NCBI GenBank assembly: GCA_023458875.1
Contig: JAEWXO010000100.1
Coordinates: forward strand, 1-56,594
Reading direction: 5' to 3'
Origin: Bacillota bacterium
Lineage (GTDB): Bacteria > Bacillota > Clostridia > Oscillospirales > Ruminococcaceae
DNA: 56,594 nucleotides
The notes under the pieces are model-generated. The model was not told the origin of the DNA. It saw only the letters and a list, made by a program, of their open reading frames with translations, and did not search any database. This document shows, piece after piece, positions 24,888-33,490 of this stretch. Both the position numbers and the translations under genes were made by a program. Every line of letters begins with the position of its first letter. Position 1 is the first letter of the stretch.

Positions 24888-27332
24888 ATGGTTCTTAAGA
24901 AGAAAACCCAGAAGATGGTAGCCTTTACAATGTCATTGGCAATGTTGGCAGCTGTAGCTTCACCGATTACTGCATCAGCTAAAGTAAATGGTGTAGAAGG
25001 CAGAACTATTAAAGAAAAGTTCGGCGCAGATACATACAAAAACATGTATCTCTCACTTTATGATGATGTAGTTACAAACGGTACTGCAAACGGATATCTT
25101 TCAAAAGACGGTGTTCCTTACCATTCAGTTGAAACTGTCTGCGTTGAAGCTCCTGACTACGGTCATGAGACAACATCAGAAGCTATGTCATACATTGTAT
25201 GGATAGCAGCTATGCGCGACAACCTCACACAGGAATCAACAGAGCTTGCAAAAGCTTGGAAAATAATGGAAGTAATGATTCCTACAGTACAGGAAGGCTT
25301 TATGAAGAAGACAGAGCCATCCGCTACATACAGTGACGAATGGGAACAGCCTGAAAAATATCCTTCTGATATGGCTACAGGCAATAACGGTCTTAACCCT
25401 ATTCACAAAAACTTCTGCTCAGCATACGGTAGCGATAAGGGTCTTTACCTTCTCCACTGGCTCGCAGACGTTGATGACTGGTACGGATACGGCGGCGGAA
25501 GCGGTAATTTCACATTCATCAATACATTCCAGAGAGGTGAACAGGAATCCTGTTTCGAAACAATTCCTCACGGATGTATAGAAGAACTCAAATACGGTAT
25601 GACTGACCGTGGTGTAAAGGGCGCATTCTCAACAGAATCAAAGGTTGCTGCACAGTGGGCATACACAAATGCTCCTGACGCTGAAGGACGTGCTATTCAG
25701 GCAGTTTATTGGGCTAACAAATGGGGCGTTGGTAACTCAGACGTTACTAAAAAGGCTGGTAAAATGGCTGACCAGCTCAGAAATGACATGTTCGACAAAT
25801 ACTATAAAGAAATCAGCGAATCAACAACAAAGAACAGTTCTTCTGCAGGATACAAGGGCTGTCATTATCTGATGTCATGGTATACATCATGGGGCGGTGC
25901 TATGGACGGCTCATGGACATGGCAGATCGGATGCAGCCATTCACATCAGTTCTATCAGAACGTAATGCAGGCATATGCAGTACTCAATGACTCAGAACTC
26001 AAGAGCGCAATGAAGGCTGAAGGCGCAGTTAAGGACTGGACAGAATCACTTGACAGACAGCTTGACTTCTATGAGTGGCTTCAGTCATCAAACGGTCCGT
26101 TTGCCGGCGGTTGTACAAACAGCTGGTCAGGAAGATATGAACCATACCCATCAGGTGTTCCTACATTCTATGGCATGGCTTATGTTGCACATCCTGTATA
26201 TGCAGACCCAGGTTCAAACCACTGGATCGGTAACCAGGTATGGTCAACACAGCGTATAGCTGAACTTTACTATGCTGCAACAGAAGACGGAAATTCTGAA
26301 ATCGCAGGCAGATGTGAAGTTTTACTTGACAAATGGGTTGACTGGTTCGTTGAAAACGTTCAGTGGAACTACACAGATGACAATGGTAAGACAATGCCAT
26401 TCGCTATCCCTGCAACACTTGACTGGGGCGAGTCATCAAAGCCTGATACATGGACCGGTTCAAAGCCTACAAACAGCAACCTCACATGTACAATCAGAAA
26501 CTACGGTTCAGCAGACGTTGGATGTATCAGTTCACTTGCTAACACACTTCTCTACTACGCTAAAACAAAGGGTGTAGAACCTGGCACTTCAAACGGCGGT
26601 TCACTCGCAGTAAAAGCTTTCAATACATCAAAGCAACTCATTGACGCTATGTGGGCTTGCTACCGTGATGATATCGGTGTTTCATACTCCGAAGACAACG
26701 GAAGCTTAAAGAGAATATTCGAGCAGGAAGTTCATGTTCCTTCTGATTATAAAGGAAAAATGCCTAACGGTGATTCAATCGAACCAGGTATCACATTCAT
26801 CGATATCAGATCTCAGTATCGTGATGATGATATGTTCCAGAAGCTTGAAGCATACTATAATGCTAACGGCGGAACTGCTGGATTTGAGCTTAACTACCAC
26901 AGATTCTGGCATATTTCTGACTACCTGATGGCTGTTGGTACTATGGCTACACTCTTCCCAGATGTAATTCCAAACAACACAAGCAATGATTATAAGATTG
27001 GTGAAACAGTTCAGGAACCATCAGACAAAACAGCTGATGGTGGATCAAGTACTCCTGTAACTGAACCAACAACTACTACAAAAACCACCACTTCAAAAAC
27101 TACTACAAATCCGGGCTCTGACTTTATGTATGGTGATATAGATGAAAACAAGAAAGTTGAAATCACAGACCTTACATACTTAAGTATGTACTTACTTGGA
27201 GATTTCTCTCTTTCAGGAAACGCTTTAAAAGCTGCTAATGTAAACGCAGACAGCAACGTTGACCTTGCAGACCTTGCTCACTTAAAGCAGTATGTTTCTA
27301 AGGATAACGTAGTACTCGGACCAAAGAACTAA
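24888..27332 (+). CDS. GH48 exocellulase (reducing-end cellobiohydrolase) with dockerin
   Basis: 814 aa, secreted. Signal peptide (1 to about 31), GH48 catalytic domain (about 37-700), Thr-rich linker (about 722-742), dockerin (about 745-814; GDIDENKKVEITDL, ANVNADSNVDLADL). GH48 hallmarks: EAPDYGHETTSEAMSY (proton donor Glu in the ETTSEA segment, probably Glu 98), YGYGGGSGNFTFINTFQRGEQES, WTWQIGCSHSHQFYQN, YNANGGTAGFELNYHRFWH. GH48 enzymes are the major processive exocellulases of cellulosomes and usually occur once or twice per genome, so this is likely the key cellulase of the organism. Its calcium loops deviate slightly (DENKK). Strong ribosome site GAGAGGAG before the ATG, own promoter and terminator: monocistronic. 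Confidence 0.97.
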   Translation: MVLKKKTQKMVAFTMSLAMLAAVASPITASAKVNGVEGRTIKEKFGADTYKNMYLSLYDDVVTNGTANGYLSKDGVPYHSVETVCVEAPDYGHETTSEAMSYIVWIAAMRDNLTQESTELAKAWKIMEVMIPTVQEGFMKKTEPSATYSDEWEQPEKYPSDMATGNNGLNPIHKNFCSAYGSDKGLYLLHWLADVDDWYGYGGGSGNFTFINTFQRGEQESCFETIPHGCIEELKYGMTDRGVKGAFSTESKVAAQWAYTNAPDAEGRAIQAVYWANKWGVGNSDVTKKAGKMADQLRNDMFDKYYKEISESTTKNSSSAGYKGCHYLMSWYTSWGGAMDGSWTWQIGCSHSHQFYQNVMQAYAVLNDSELKSAMKAEGAVKDWTESLDRQLDFYEWLQSSNGPFAGGCTNSWSGRYEPYPSGVPTFYGMAYVAHPVYADPGSNHWIGNQVWSTQRIAELYYAATEDGNSEIAGRCEVLLDKWVDWFVENVQWNYTDDNGKTMPFAIPATLDWGESSKPDTWTGSKPTNSNLTCTIRNYGSADVGCISSLANTLLYYAKTKGVEPGTSNGGSLAVKAFNTSKQLIDAMWACYRDDIGVSYSEDNGSLKRIFEQEVHVPSDYKGKMPNGDSIEPGITFIDIRSQYRDDDMFQKLEAYYNANGGTAGFELNYHRFWHISDYLMAVGTMATLFPDVIPNNTSNDYKIGETVQEPSDKTADGGSSTPVTEPTTTTKTTTSKTTTNPGSDFMYGDIDENKKVEITDLTYLSMYLLGDFSLSGNALKAANVNADSNVDLADLAHLKQYVSKDNVVLGPKN

Positions 27333-27354
27333 TTCTTATTAGTTATATACGTAT

Positions 27355-27386
27355 AAAATCCCCTCTGATTTTCAGAGGGGATTTTT
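27355..27386 (+). terminator. Terminator of the GH48 gene
   Basis: AAAATCCCCTCTGA (27355-27368) pairs perfectly with TCAGAGGGGATTTT (27372-27385), three-base loop, T-run follows. Confidence 0.93.
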
Positions 27387-27395
27387 ATTTATATC

Positions 27396-27509
27396 CATAA
27401 AGTGAGGCTGATATGTGAGCGAAGTCCAGGCGACCGCAAAGCCTGGTCGATTCGTTCTGAATCGAAATCCCTGCATAAGCATTACATCCCCTCATATGGG
27501 CTGAATAAC
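27396..27509 (+). repeat. Dispersed palindromic element, copy 3 (left end truncated)
   Basis: Matches the family consensus from ATAAAGTGAGGC through the GTCCAGGCGACCGCAAAGCC core, the TCGATTC/GAATCGA hairpin, CCCTGCATAAGCATTA and ATGGGCTGAATAAC. The left terminal repeat is missing; the element abuts the GH48 terminator. It is intergenic between convergent genes. Confidence 0.8.
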
Positions 27510-27570
27510 AACAAAAAGATGTACCCTGTAGCTTATAGAAGCAAAGTACATCCTCTTAGTCGTTTAATGT

Positions 27571-28344
27571 TTAATCATCAAAGAAATCTCTGCGCATTTC
27601 TTCAACCGCATCTGCAATTGCAACAGAATATTCTTTATAGTGTTTATCAAAAAGCTCATTGTCTTCGTCATTTGAGATAAATCCAAGTTCAAGAATACAG
27701 CTTGTCATGTTGGTATATTCATTAATCATGAAATTTTCCTGTTTTTCATTTGTATATCCTGAATGTACGCTTCGGTCACTCTGGATACCTACCTGTGCAA
27801 GCTTTCCTATCAGCTTATATCCAAGATTAACATCTATAGCTGTAGGCTCGTTATGTGTCCATACTTCTATTCCATTTGCCGAGCTGTCATCAGAATAATT
27901 CCTATGAAGCGCAAGAAAGAGATCAGCACCGGCATCGTTGGCCATTTTTGCACGGTCTGCAGAATCAAGTGTTTTCTTACTGTCCGTTCTTGTAATCATT
28001 ACTTCTATTCCTCCACGTTTTGACAGTTCATCATAAACACACAGAGCATATCTGAGATTATCGGTCATTTCCAAACGATCACCATAGTAACTTCCTGGAT
28101 CATCTCCCCCATGCCCCGGATCAATACAAACAAGAAATGTATCATCCTTTTCCTGCCGCGTCGTCGCTTCTGTTAATTTAACATCAACCGGAGAGTTTTT
28201 CCTGCTTTTGTCTTCATCTCCATTATTACATCCTGAAACAATTAAAATCACTAAGATAATTATAAAAACAAGCACTGTAAAACAGCCATATACTCTTTTC
28301 TTATGAACTCTTCGTACAACAGGTTTTGTTTTAACTTCAGCCAT
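27571..28344 (-). CDS. N-acetylmuramoyl-L-alanine amidase (Amidase_3)
   Basis: Zinc hydrolase that cleaves the bond between N-acetylmuramic acid and L-Ala in peptidoglycan. 257 aa: N-terminal membrane segment (about 20-37, possibly a lipobox-like IVSGC), spacer (40-68), Amidase_3 domain (69-257). Zinc ligands and catalytic residues are visible: His 78 in DPGHGG, Glu 92 in DRLEMTDNL, His 147 in ALHRNYS, catalytic Glu 219 in ILELGFISN. Monocistronic, divergent from the polysaccharide-kinase gene, with its own promoter. Confidence 0.92.
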   Translation of the reverse strand: MAEVKTKPVVRRVHKKRVYGCFTVLVFIIILVILIVSGCNNGDEDKSRKNSPVDVKLTEATTRQEKDDTFLVCIDPGHGGDDPGSYYGDRLEMTDNLRYALCVYDELSKRGGIEVMITRTDSKKTLDSADRAKMANDAGADLFLALHRNYSDDSSANGIEVWTHNEPTAIDVNLGYKLIGKLAQVGIQSDRSVHSGYTNEKQENFMINEYTNMTSCILELGFISNDEDNELFDKHYKEYSVAIADAVEEMRRDFFDD

Positions 28345-28382
28345 TATAATCCTCCAAAAAAATTGTACTTTAATGTTATTTC

Positions 28383-28411
28383 ATTATATCATATTTTCAG
28401 ACAAATGTCAC
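28383..28411 (-). promoter_or_regulatory. Promoter of the amidase gene
   Basis: Minus strand GTGACA (28411-28406), 17-bp spacer, TATAAT (28388-28383), about 40 bp upstream of the ATG. Confidence 0.65.
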
Positions 28412-28544
28412 TATATACTCTGTGGTTTCCCGAAATTGTATCAAATGTAATAATATTTTTGTTTATTATAACGATGTATATTTACTGTTTTTTGATCAAA
28501 AATATTATTTTAACAGAATAATATGATAAATAGCGTTTCAATTG

Positions 28545-28572
28545 TTGACTTTTGCTCAATATTTGATATAAT
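28545..28572 (+). promoter_or_regulatory. Promoter of the Wzz/BY-kinase gene
   Basis: TTGACT (28545-28550), 16-bp spacer, TATAAT (28567-28572), about 35 bp before the ATG, which has a GAGGAG ribosome site. Confidence 0.75.
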
Positions 28573-28607
28573 TAAAAATATAAGACATATTTTATGAGGA
28601 GTTTAAA

Positions 28608-29996
28608 ATGAAAACAGAAGGATTAACTCACAAAATTCTGGTTGCAGCAGCATCTGCAATACTGACAGCAATTATAGGATACATTTTTTCGTCATTTGTT
28701 CTTAAACCTGAATATACATCAACCTCGCGTTATTACGTCCTTGATCAGACAGAAAAAATATATAGCGGATCTGAAAAGTCAGCTGATGCCTATACTCATT
28801 TCTTTTCATCATACGCATTTCTTGATAAGGTTGCGGAAGACAGCAGACTGGGCTATACAAGTGAACAGCTTAACAAAATGGTAAGAGTATCCGCTGTTGA
28901 GAACTCTTCTTTTCTTGATATTACTGTAACAGCTAATAATGCGTCGGATACATTTCAGATACAGCAATCTATTTTAAAGAAACAGGAAAGCTATATCAGA
29001 AGCATCACAGATGGTACAATAACGACAAGCGTAGTTGACCAGGCACGTATTCCATCGTCTCCGTCATCACCTGATGTAATTCTTATTTCACTTTGTTTCT
29101 CGGCTATAGGTACTCTGTCAGGTATATTATTTTCATTTATTTTTTCTGCATCAGATAATCATATACAGAGCGTTTCTGATATCACATCAAGATTTTCATA
29201 TCCTGTGCTTTCATGCATTCCATCATTCTCAAATACAGATATATCATTAACCCATATGAAAACGCACCGGAAGTATTCTGAGCTTAATTCTTACAATCCG
29301 ATACTTATTAATGACCGTACAAGCGTAGGCTTCACAGATTCATTCAGGAAGCTGTCCTTAAATTTAAGCCGCACTTTACCTGACACAGCATGCAAAGTGC
29401 TGACAGTAAGCAGCTCAGTTGCCGGGGAAGGGAAAACAACCGTTGCAGTAAATCTTGCTGTTACAATAGCACATTCAGGAGCGCGTGTACTTATTATCGA
29501 GTGTGATCTCAGAAATGGAAAAATACGCAGCTTCTTCGGAATTCACGGCAACCAGCCTGGAATTTCCAACGTAATATACGGTACGCTCAGCTCAAAGGAT
29601 GTAATAGTACTCACAGAATATGATTCACTGTTTGTTTTATGTGCAGGAACTGTCCTTCACAATCCTGCTTCCATTCTCTCGAGCCCTGACATGTCATATA
29701 CAGTCAACCAGCTAAAGCCTATGTTTGACTACATTATCATTGATACGCCCCCTGTAAACGCTGTATCTGACGTTCTGACGCTGACGCAGATATCTGACGG
29801 AGTAGTTATTGTCGCACGCCGGAATCACACGATATACAGTGATATTGAAAAAGCAATAAAAAGTTTTGAGCTTGCAGATACAAATATATCAGGATTTATT
29901 TTAAATGATACAGATGAAACTGAAACGCGCAGAGAAATAAGAAATATTTCCCATGACATCAGATTCAGTCATCAGATCCAGAACTATCTGAACTAA
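28608..29996 (+). CDS. Fused Wzz chain-length determinant / BY-kinase-like ATPase (CpsC-CpsD type)
   Basis: 462 aa. The N-terminal half is a Wzz domain with two membrane helices (about 10-32 and 160-182) around an extracellular segment. The C-terminal half is a CpsD/CapB-like P-loop domain: Walker A AGEGKTT (272-278), Walker A' with Asp 300 in IECDLRNG, Walker B DYIIIDTPP. Such proteins control capsule or exopolysaccharide chain length. Unlike typical bacterial tyrosine kinases, the C-terminus has no tyrosine cluster: a single Tyr remains in the last 20 residues (QNYLN). No glycosyltransferase or polymerase gene lies nearby, so it is an orphan regulator or ATPase here. Confidence 0.87.
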   Translation: MKTEGLTHKILVAAASAILTAIIGYIFSSFVLKPEYTSTSRYYVLDQTEKIYSGSEKSADAYTHFFSSYAFLDKVAEDSRLGYTSEQLNKMVRVSAVENSSFLDITVTANNASDTFQIQQSILKKQESYIRSITDGTITTSVVDQARIPSSPSSPDVILISLCFSAIGTLSGILFSFIFSASDNHIQSVSDITSRFSYPVLSCIPSFSNTDISLTHMKTHRKYSELNSYNPILINDRTSVGFTDSFRKLSLNLSRTLPDTACKVLTVSSSVAGEGKTTVAVNLAVTIAHSGARVLIIECDLRNGKIRSFFGIHGNQPGISNVIYGTLSSKDVIVLTEYDSLFVLCAGTVLHNPASILSSPDMSYTVNQLKPMFDYIIIDTPPVNAVSDVLTLTQISDGVVIVARRNHTIYSDIEKAIKSFELADTNISGFILNDTDETETRREIRNISHDIRFSHQIQNYLN

Positions 29997-30011
29997 TAAA
30001 AAAATCGCAAT

Positions 30012-30047
30012 AAAAAACCGCTCCATAAAATTAATGGAGCGGTTTTT
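30012..30047. terminator. Bidirectional terminator between convergent genes
   Basis: Perfect stem AAACCGCTCCAT (30015-30026) / ATGGAGCGGTTT (30034-30045) with A-run on the left and T-run on the right. It serves the kinase gene and the dockerin gene at 30080. Confidence 0.9.
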
Positions 30048-30079
30048 TTATTATATTATACAGATATATAATTTTTAAA

Positions 30080-31057
30080 TTAGAATGCTACTGCACCAAG
30101 AAGTGAAGCATCAATATCTTCAAGGAGGAACAGCTTAAGACGTGTGATATCAGAAGCGTCGCATGTAACGCCATCCTTATAAACGTCACCAGCAACTATT
30201 GTATAGCCCTTGTCAGCAATTGTTTCTTCTGAAAGAATTGGTGTTTCTGAACCCTGGCTTAACTGATACTGGAGCATAATAACGAGGTCAACAGCCTTTA
30301 CTTTGCCGTCGTTGTTAAGATCGCCGTATGTGAATGTAACCTTTTCCTTAGCAACCTTAGTAGCATTAACTTCTGTTGTTCTTGCAGCGTTCTGCTGTTC
30401 AAATACAGTGTTAAGAACTGCAGCTGTTTCAGCGCCTGACTTGATGTCTGCTACAGAAATCTTTGCAGTTGGCTCAATCTTTGACACATCAGCAACTATA
30501 ACGTTGTTTTCTTTTGCGATTACAGCGATTTCAGAGTTGATTTCGTCAACATAAGCCTGAACAGCCTTCTTAGCTGCTTCAACTGTAGCGCCGCCTGATA
30601 TGTAGTTGATTGGGTTATATACGTTACTTACAACGATATCAGCTTTTGTTACAGCTGCTTTGCTAACTGTAGCCTTAACTTCAGCAACTGCATCAGCTAC
30701 TGTAGCCTTGAGCTCTGCATTTGTCTCAGCTGCCTTTGTTACGTTTTCAACTGCTGTCTTGATTTCGTCTGATGACATTGTAGCGATTTTTGCAAGGATA
30801 GCGTCCTGGTCTGCTCTTTCAGCACCGATCTGAGCCTGAAGTAATTTTAAACCAGCTAACTCCATCTTTGTTGTAGCAGATGTAATTACGATTGCGTCAG
30901 CTTTTACAGCACTGAAATCAGTTGTGCTTGTTGCAGAAATAGCGTTAACGTCCTTAATAGGATTAGCTACTGCATCAGCGGAAACTGCCATTGCTGATGT
31001 TGATAACATAGCAATTGCGGAAACAATGCTTACTATGCTTTTAACAGATTTTTTCAT
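30080..31057 (-). CDS. Secreted dockerin protein of unknown function (possible degenerate SGNH-like domain)
   Basis: 325 aa from ATG 31057, chosen because AAAGGAG lies 9 nt upstream and the signal peptide then starts MKKSVKSIV; seven extra residues are possible from 31078. Signal peptide (1 to about 29). Residues 50-235 are Ala/Val/Lys-rich and helical. The stretch ADIVVSNVYNPINY (139-152) followed by AYVDEINSEIAVIAKENNVIVADV (cited at 168-191) resembles the central part of SGNH/GDSL hydrolases. However, no GDS nucleophile block and no terminal DxxH are visible, so catalysis is unlikely. The dockerin (about 244-320) is atypical: first loop GDLNNDGKVKAVDL is canonical, the second (GDVYKDGVTCDASDI) is separated by a longer insert and carries a Cys. 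It is monocistronic and differs in composition from the other dockerin proteins here. Confidence 0.7.
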   Translation of the reverse strand: MKKSVKSIVSIVSAIAMLSTSAMAVSADAVANPIKDVNAISATSTTDFSAVKADAIVITSATTKMELAGLKLLQAQIGAERADQDAILAKIATMSSDEIKTAVENVTKAAETNAELKATVADAVAEVKATVSKAAVTKADIVVSNVYNPINYISGGATVEAAKKAVQAYVDEINSEIAVIAKENNVIVADVSKIEPTAKISVADIKSGAETAAVLNTVFEQQNAARTTEVNATKVAKEKVTFTYGDLNNDGKVKAVDLVIMLQYQLSQGSETPILSEETIADKGYTIVAGDVYKDGVTCDASDITRLKLFLLEDIDASLLGAVAF

Positions 31058-31276
31058 TTCCAAAAACTCCTTTTTCATTTTTTATATTTGAAACACAATA
31101 ACTGTATATTGTGGTTTCGTCTTATAGGTTAGATTATAACATATATTCTCAAACAAAACAATTGGTAAAACAGTTGAAATATGCGTCTTAATTATAGCTA
31201 TTTTGAACAATATCAATAATTCGCCACGTATTTCAACCAAAAATGAAACATTATACCTTAATGTGTCATGATGTTT

Positions 31277-31409
31277 GTTACTATTCAGCCCATATGGGTA
31301 TATAATGCTTATTAAGAGATTCCGGCTCGGCACGAGCCAGCCAGGCTTTGCGGTCGGCTGGACTTTGCTCACATATTTGCCTCACTTTATGATATAGCTG
31401 AATAGTAAC
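31277..31409 (-). repeat. Dispersed palindromic element, copy 4 (complete, 133 bp)
   Basis: Complete copy in reverse orientation. It begins GTTACTATTCAGC (31277-31289) and ends GCTGAATAGTAAC (31397-31409), perfect 13-bp terminal inverted repeats. The core hairpin has changed to GGCTCG/CGAGCC, keeping pairing. Flanks TGATGTTT (31269-31276) and TGATATTT (31410-31417) agree at 7 of 8 bases, as expected of an old 8-bp target duplication. The interval 31058-31489 otherwise holds only the hairpin at 31443. Confidence 0.88.
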
Positions 31410-31442
31410 TGATATTTGCCTTATATACCTGTTGTTATGTTT

Positions 31443-31464
31443 GTACCATTGTTTTCAATGGTAC
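31443..31464. other. Perfect 9-bp inverted repeat downstream of htpG
   Basis: GTACCATTG (31443-31451), TTTT loop, CAATGGTAC (31456-31464). It sits 26 bp past the htpG stop but lacks a T-run on the htpG strand, so it may be an mRNA-end hairpin rather than a standard terminator. Confidence 0.6.
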
Positions 31465-31489
31465 CATTTGCATATATAATAGTATAATC

Positions 31490-33391
31490 TTAATCCGTCA
31501 TAATTTCACATATCATGTTTGAGAATTCCACAGGGTTTTCTATTGACATTCCCTCAATGAGAAGTGACTGATTGTAAAGAAGCTGAGTATATTTTTTCAG
31601 CTTGTCTTTATCATTTTCGTACAGGTCCTGAAGCTTTGTAAATATGCTGTGCTCAGGATTTATTTCAAGTACCTTTTCTGCCTTTACCTTATTGTCTGTA
31701 GGCATTGAATTGAGTACTTTTTCCATCTCAAGTGAAAGTTCGCCGGCACTTGTCAGACAGAACGGATGAGATTTTAATCTCTGTGAAAGTCTTACTTCCT
31801 TTACCTTATCGGAAAGTACTTCCTTCATAAATGAAAACAATTCTTTATTTTCTTCTGACTTTGTTTTTATTTCTTCTTTTTCCTCAGGAGTATCAATATC
31901 AAGATCTCCTGCTGAAATTGATTTGAATTGCTTTTCATTGTAATCCATAAGAGTCTTTACAGCAAATTCGTCTACATTTTCTGTAAGATACAGTATCTCA
32001 TATCCCTTGTCAAGAACCATTTCGGTCTGAGGCAGACTCTTTATTCTTAATATGCTTTCACCTGCTGCATAGTAAATATATTTCTGATCTTCTCTCATTC
32101 TTGAAACATACTCTTCAAGTGTTACAAGCTTTTCTTCATTTGATGAGTAGAACATCACAAGATCCTTAAGAGTGTCCTTGTTCATTCCGTATGAAGACTG
32201 AATACCGAATTTGAGCTGAAGGCCAAATGCTTTATAAAACTCTTCGTATTTTTCCCTGTCATTTTTAAGAAGCTTTGTAAGTTCATTTTTTATTGTCTTC
32301 TCTATGCTCTTTGCAATTACCCTGAGCTGTCTGTCATGCTGAAGCATTTCTCTTGAAATGTTAAGAGAAAGATCCTCAGAATCAACAAGTCCCTTTACAA
32401 AGCTGAAGTAATCAGGAAGGAGATCCGCACATTTATCCATGATAAGAACACCGTTTGCATAGAGCTGAAGGCCTTTTTCAAACTCTCTTGTATAGTAATC
32501 ATAAGGTGCCTTTGCAGGTATATACATAAGTGCATTGTATGTTGCAGTTCCCTCTGTCTTAACGTGCATATGGCAGATAGGATCGGTATAGTCAAAGAAT
32601 TTTTCCTTATAGAAGCTGTTATAGTCTTCATCCTTCAGTTCACTCTTGCTTTTCTTCCAGATAGGAATCATGCTGTTTATTGTTTCTTTTTCAATAAACT
32701 TTTCGTATTCAGGATCCTTGCCTTCTTCAGTTCCTTCTTTTCTGCGTTCATGCTCAACGTCCATCTTTATTGGAAATCTGATATAATCAGAATATTTTCT
32801 TATTATTGACTGAATTCTGTACTGTTCAAGATATTCGTCATAATTTTCTTCTTCTGTATTGTCCTTTATATGAAGAACTATCTCTGTACCTACGCTGTTT
32901 TTGTCACATTCTTCGATTGTATAGCCTTCAACGCCCTCTGACTGCCATTCGTATGCCTTGTCCTCACCGTAAGCCTTACTTTTTACTGTAACAAGCTTTG
33001 CAACCATGAATGCCGAATAGAAGCCTACACCAAACTGTCCGATAATGTCAACGTCTTCCTTGAGATCGTTTTTATCTTTAAAGTCAAGTGAACCGCTCTT
33101 CGCAATTGTTCCCAGGTTATTTTCCAGTTCATCCTTTGTCATACCAATACCGTTGTCTGTAACGGTTATTGTCCGGTTTTCCTTATCAAGCTTCAGAAAA
33201 ATTTCAAAATCATCTTTTTTCATTCCTACACTGTCATCTGTAAGAGATTTAAAGTATAATTTGTCAATAGCATCACTTGCATTTGAAATCAACTCTCTGA
33301 GGAATATTTCCTTGTGAGTATATATTGAGTTGATCATCATTTCCAGTAACCTTTTTGATTCAGCTTTGAACTGCTTTGTTTCCATTTTCAT
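31490..33391 (-). CDS. htpG: HtpG, Hsp90-family chaperone
   Basis: ATP-dependent cytoplasmic chaperone, 633 aa, normal HtpG length. Start ATG 33391 is chosen (MKMETKQFKAESKRLLEMM) because GGAG lies 5 nt upstream; a GTG at 33418 lies inside the CIRCE operator and cannot be the start. GHKL ATPase motifs are present: LRELISNASDAIDKL, DNGIGMT, GTIAKSGS and GQFGVGFYSAF. The middle domain contains the catalytic-Arg region NISREMLQ. Control by HrcA is indicated by the CIRCE element between promoter and start. Monocistronic by appearance. Confidence 0.96.
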   Translation of the reverse strand: MKMETKQFKAESKRLLEMMINSIYTHKEIFLRELISNASDAIDKLYFKSLTDDSVGMKKDDFEIFLKLDKENRTITVTDNGIGMTKDELENNLGTIAKSGSLDFKDKNDLKEDVDIIGQFGVGFYSAFMVAKLVTVKSKAYGEDKAYEWQSEGVEGYTIEECDKNSVGTEIVLHIKDNTEEENYDEYLEQYRIQSIIRKYSDYIRFPIKMDVEHERRKEGTEEGKDPEYEKFIEKETINSMIPIWKKSKSELKDEDYNSFYKEKFFDYTDPICHMHVKTEGTATYNALMYIPAKAPYDYYTREFEKGLQLYANGVLIMDKCADLLPDYFSFVKGLVDSEDLSLNISREMLQHDRQLRVIAKSIEKTIKNELTKLLKNDREKYEEFYKAFGLQLKFGIQSSYGMNKDTLKDLVMFYSSNEEKLVTLEEYVSRMREDQKYIYYAAGESILRIKSLPQTEMVLDKGYEILYLTENVDEFAVKTLMDYNEKQFKSISAGDLDIDTPEEKEEIKTKSEENKELFSFMKEVLSDKVKEVRLSQRLKSHPFCLTSAGELSLEMEKVLNSMPTDNKVKAEKVLEINPEHSIFTKLQDLYENDKDKLKKYTQLLYNQSLLIEGMSIENPVEFSNMICEIMTD

Positions 33392-33411
33392 ATTCACTCC
33401 ATATTGATTTT

Positions 33412-33438
33412 TTAGCACTCTAGGTATCTGAGTGCTAA
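33412..33438 (-). promoter_or_regulatory. CIRCE operator (HrcA binding site)
   Basis: TTAGCACTC (33412-33420), 9-bp spacer, GAGTGCTAA (33430-33438): a perfect match to the CIRCE consensus inverted repeat. It lies in the htpG leader directly after the -10 box, so HrcA binding would repress htpG until heat stress. Confidence 0.97.
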
Positions 33439-33443
33439 TTAAT

Positions 33444-33472
33444 AGTATAGTACATATCTATAAAAAAATCAA
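33444..33472 (-). promoter_or_regulatory. Promoter of htpG
   Basis: Minus strand TTGATT (33472-33467), 17-bp spacer, TATACT (33449-33444), immediately upstream of CIRCE. Confidence 0.8.
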
Positions 33473-33490
33473 TAGTTAATTAAAATTTTT

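Noticed and set aside
27440..27475. tRNA T-arm-like stretch (GGTCGATTC...GAATCGAAATCC) in the repeat element
   Set aside because: Only the T-arm resemblance is present; there is no acceptor pairing, anticodon arm or D-arm in the element, so no tRNA is called.
31082..31372. 96-codon minus-strand open frame upstream of the dockerin gene
   Set aside because: It lies almost entirely in a palindromic repeat element and its flank, has no ribosome site, and its translation (for example PTAKPGWLVPSRNLL) is just the element read through.
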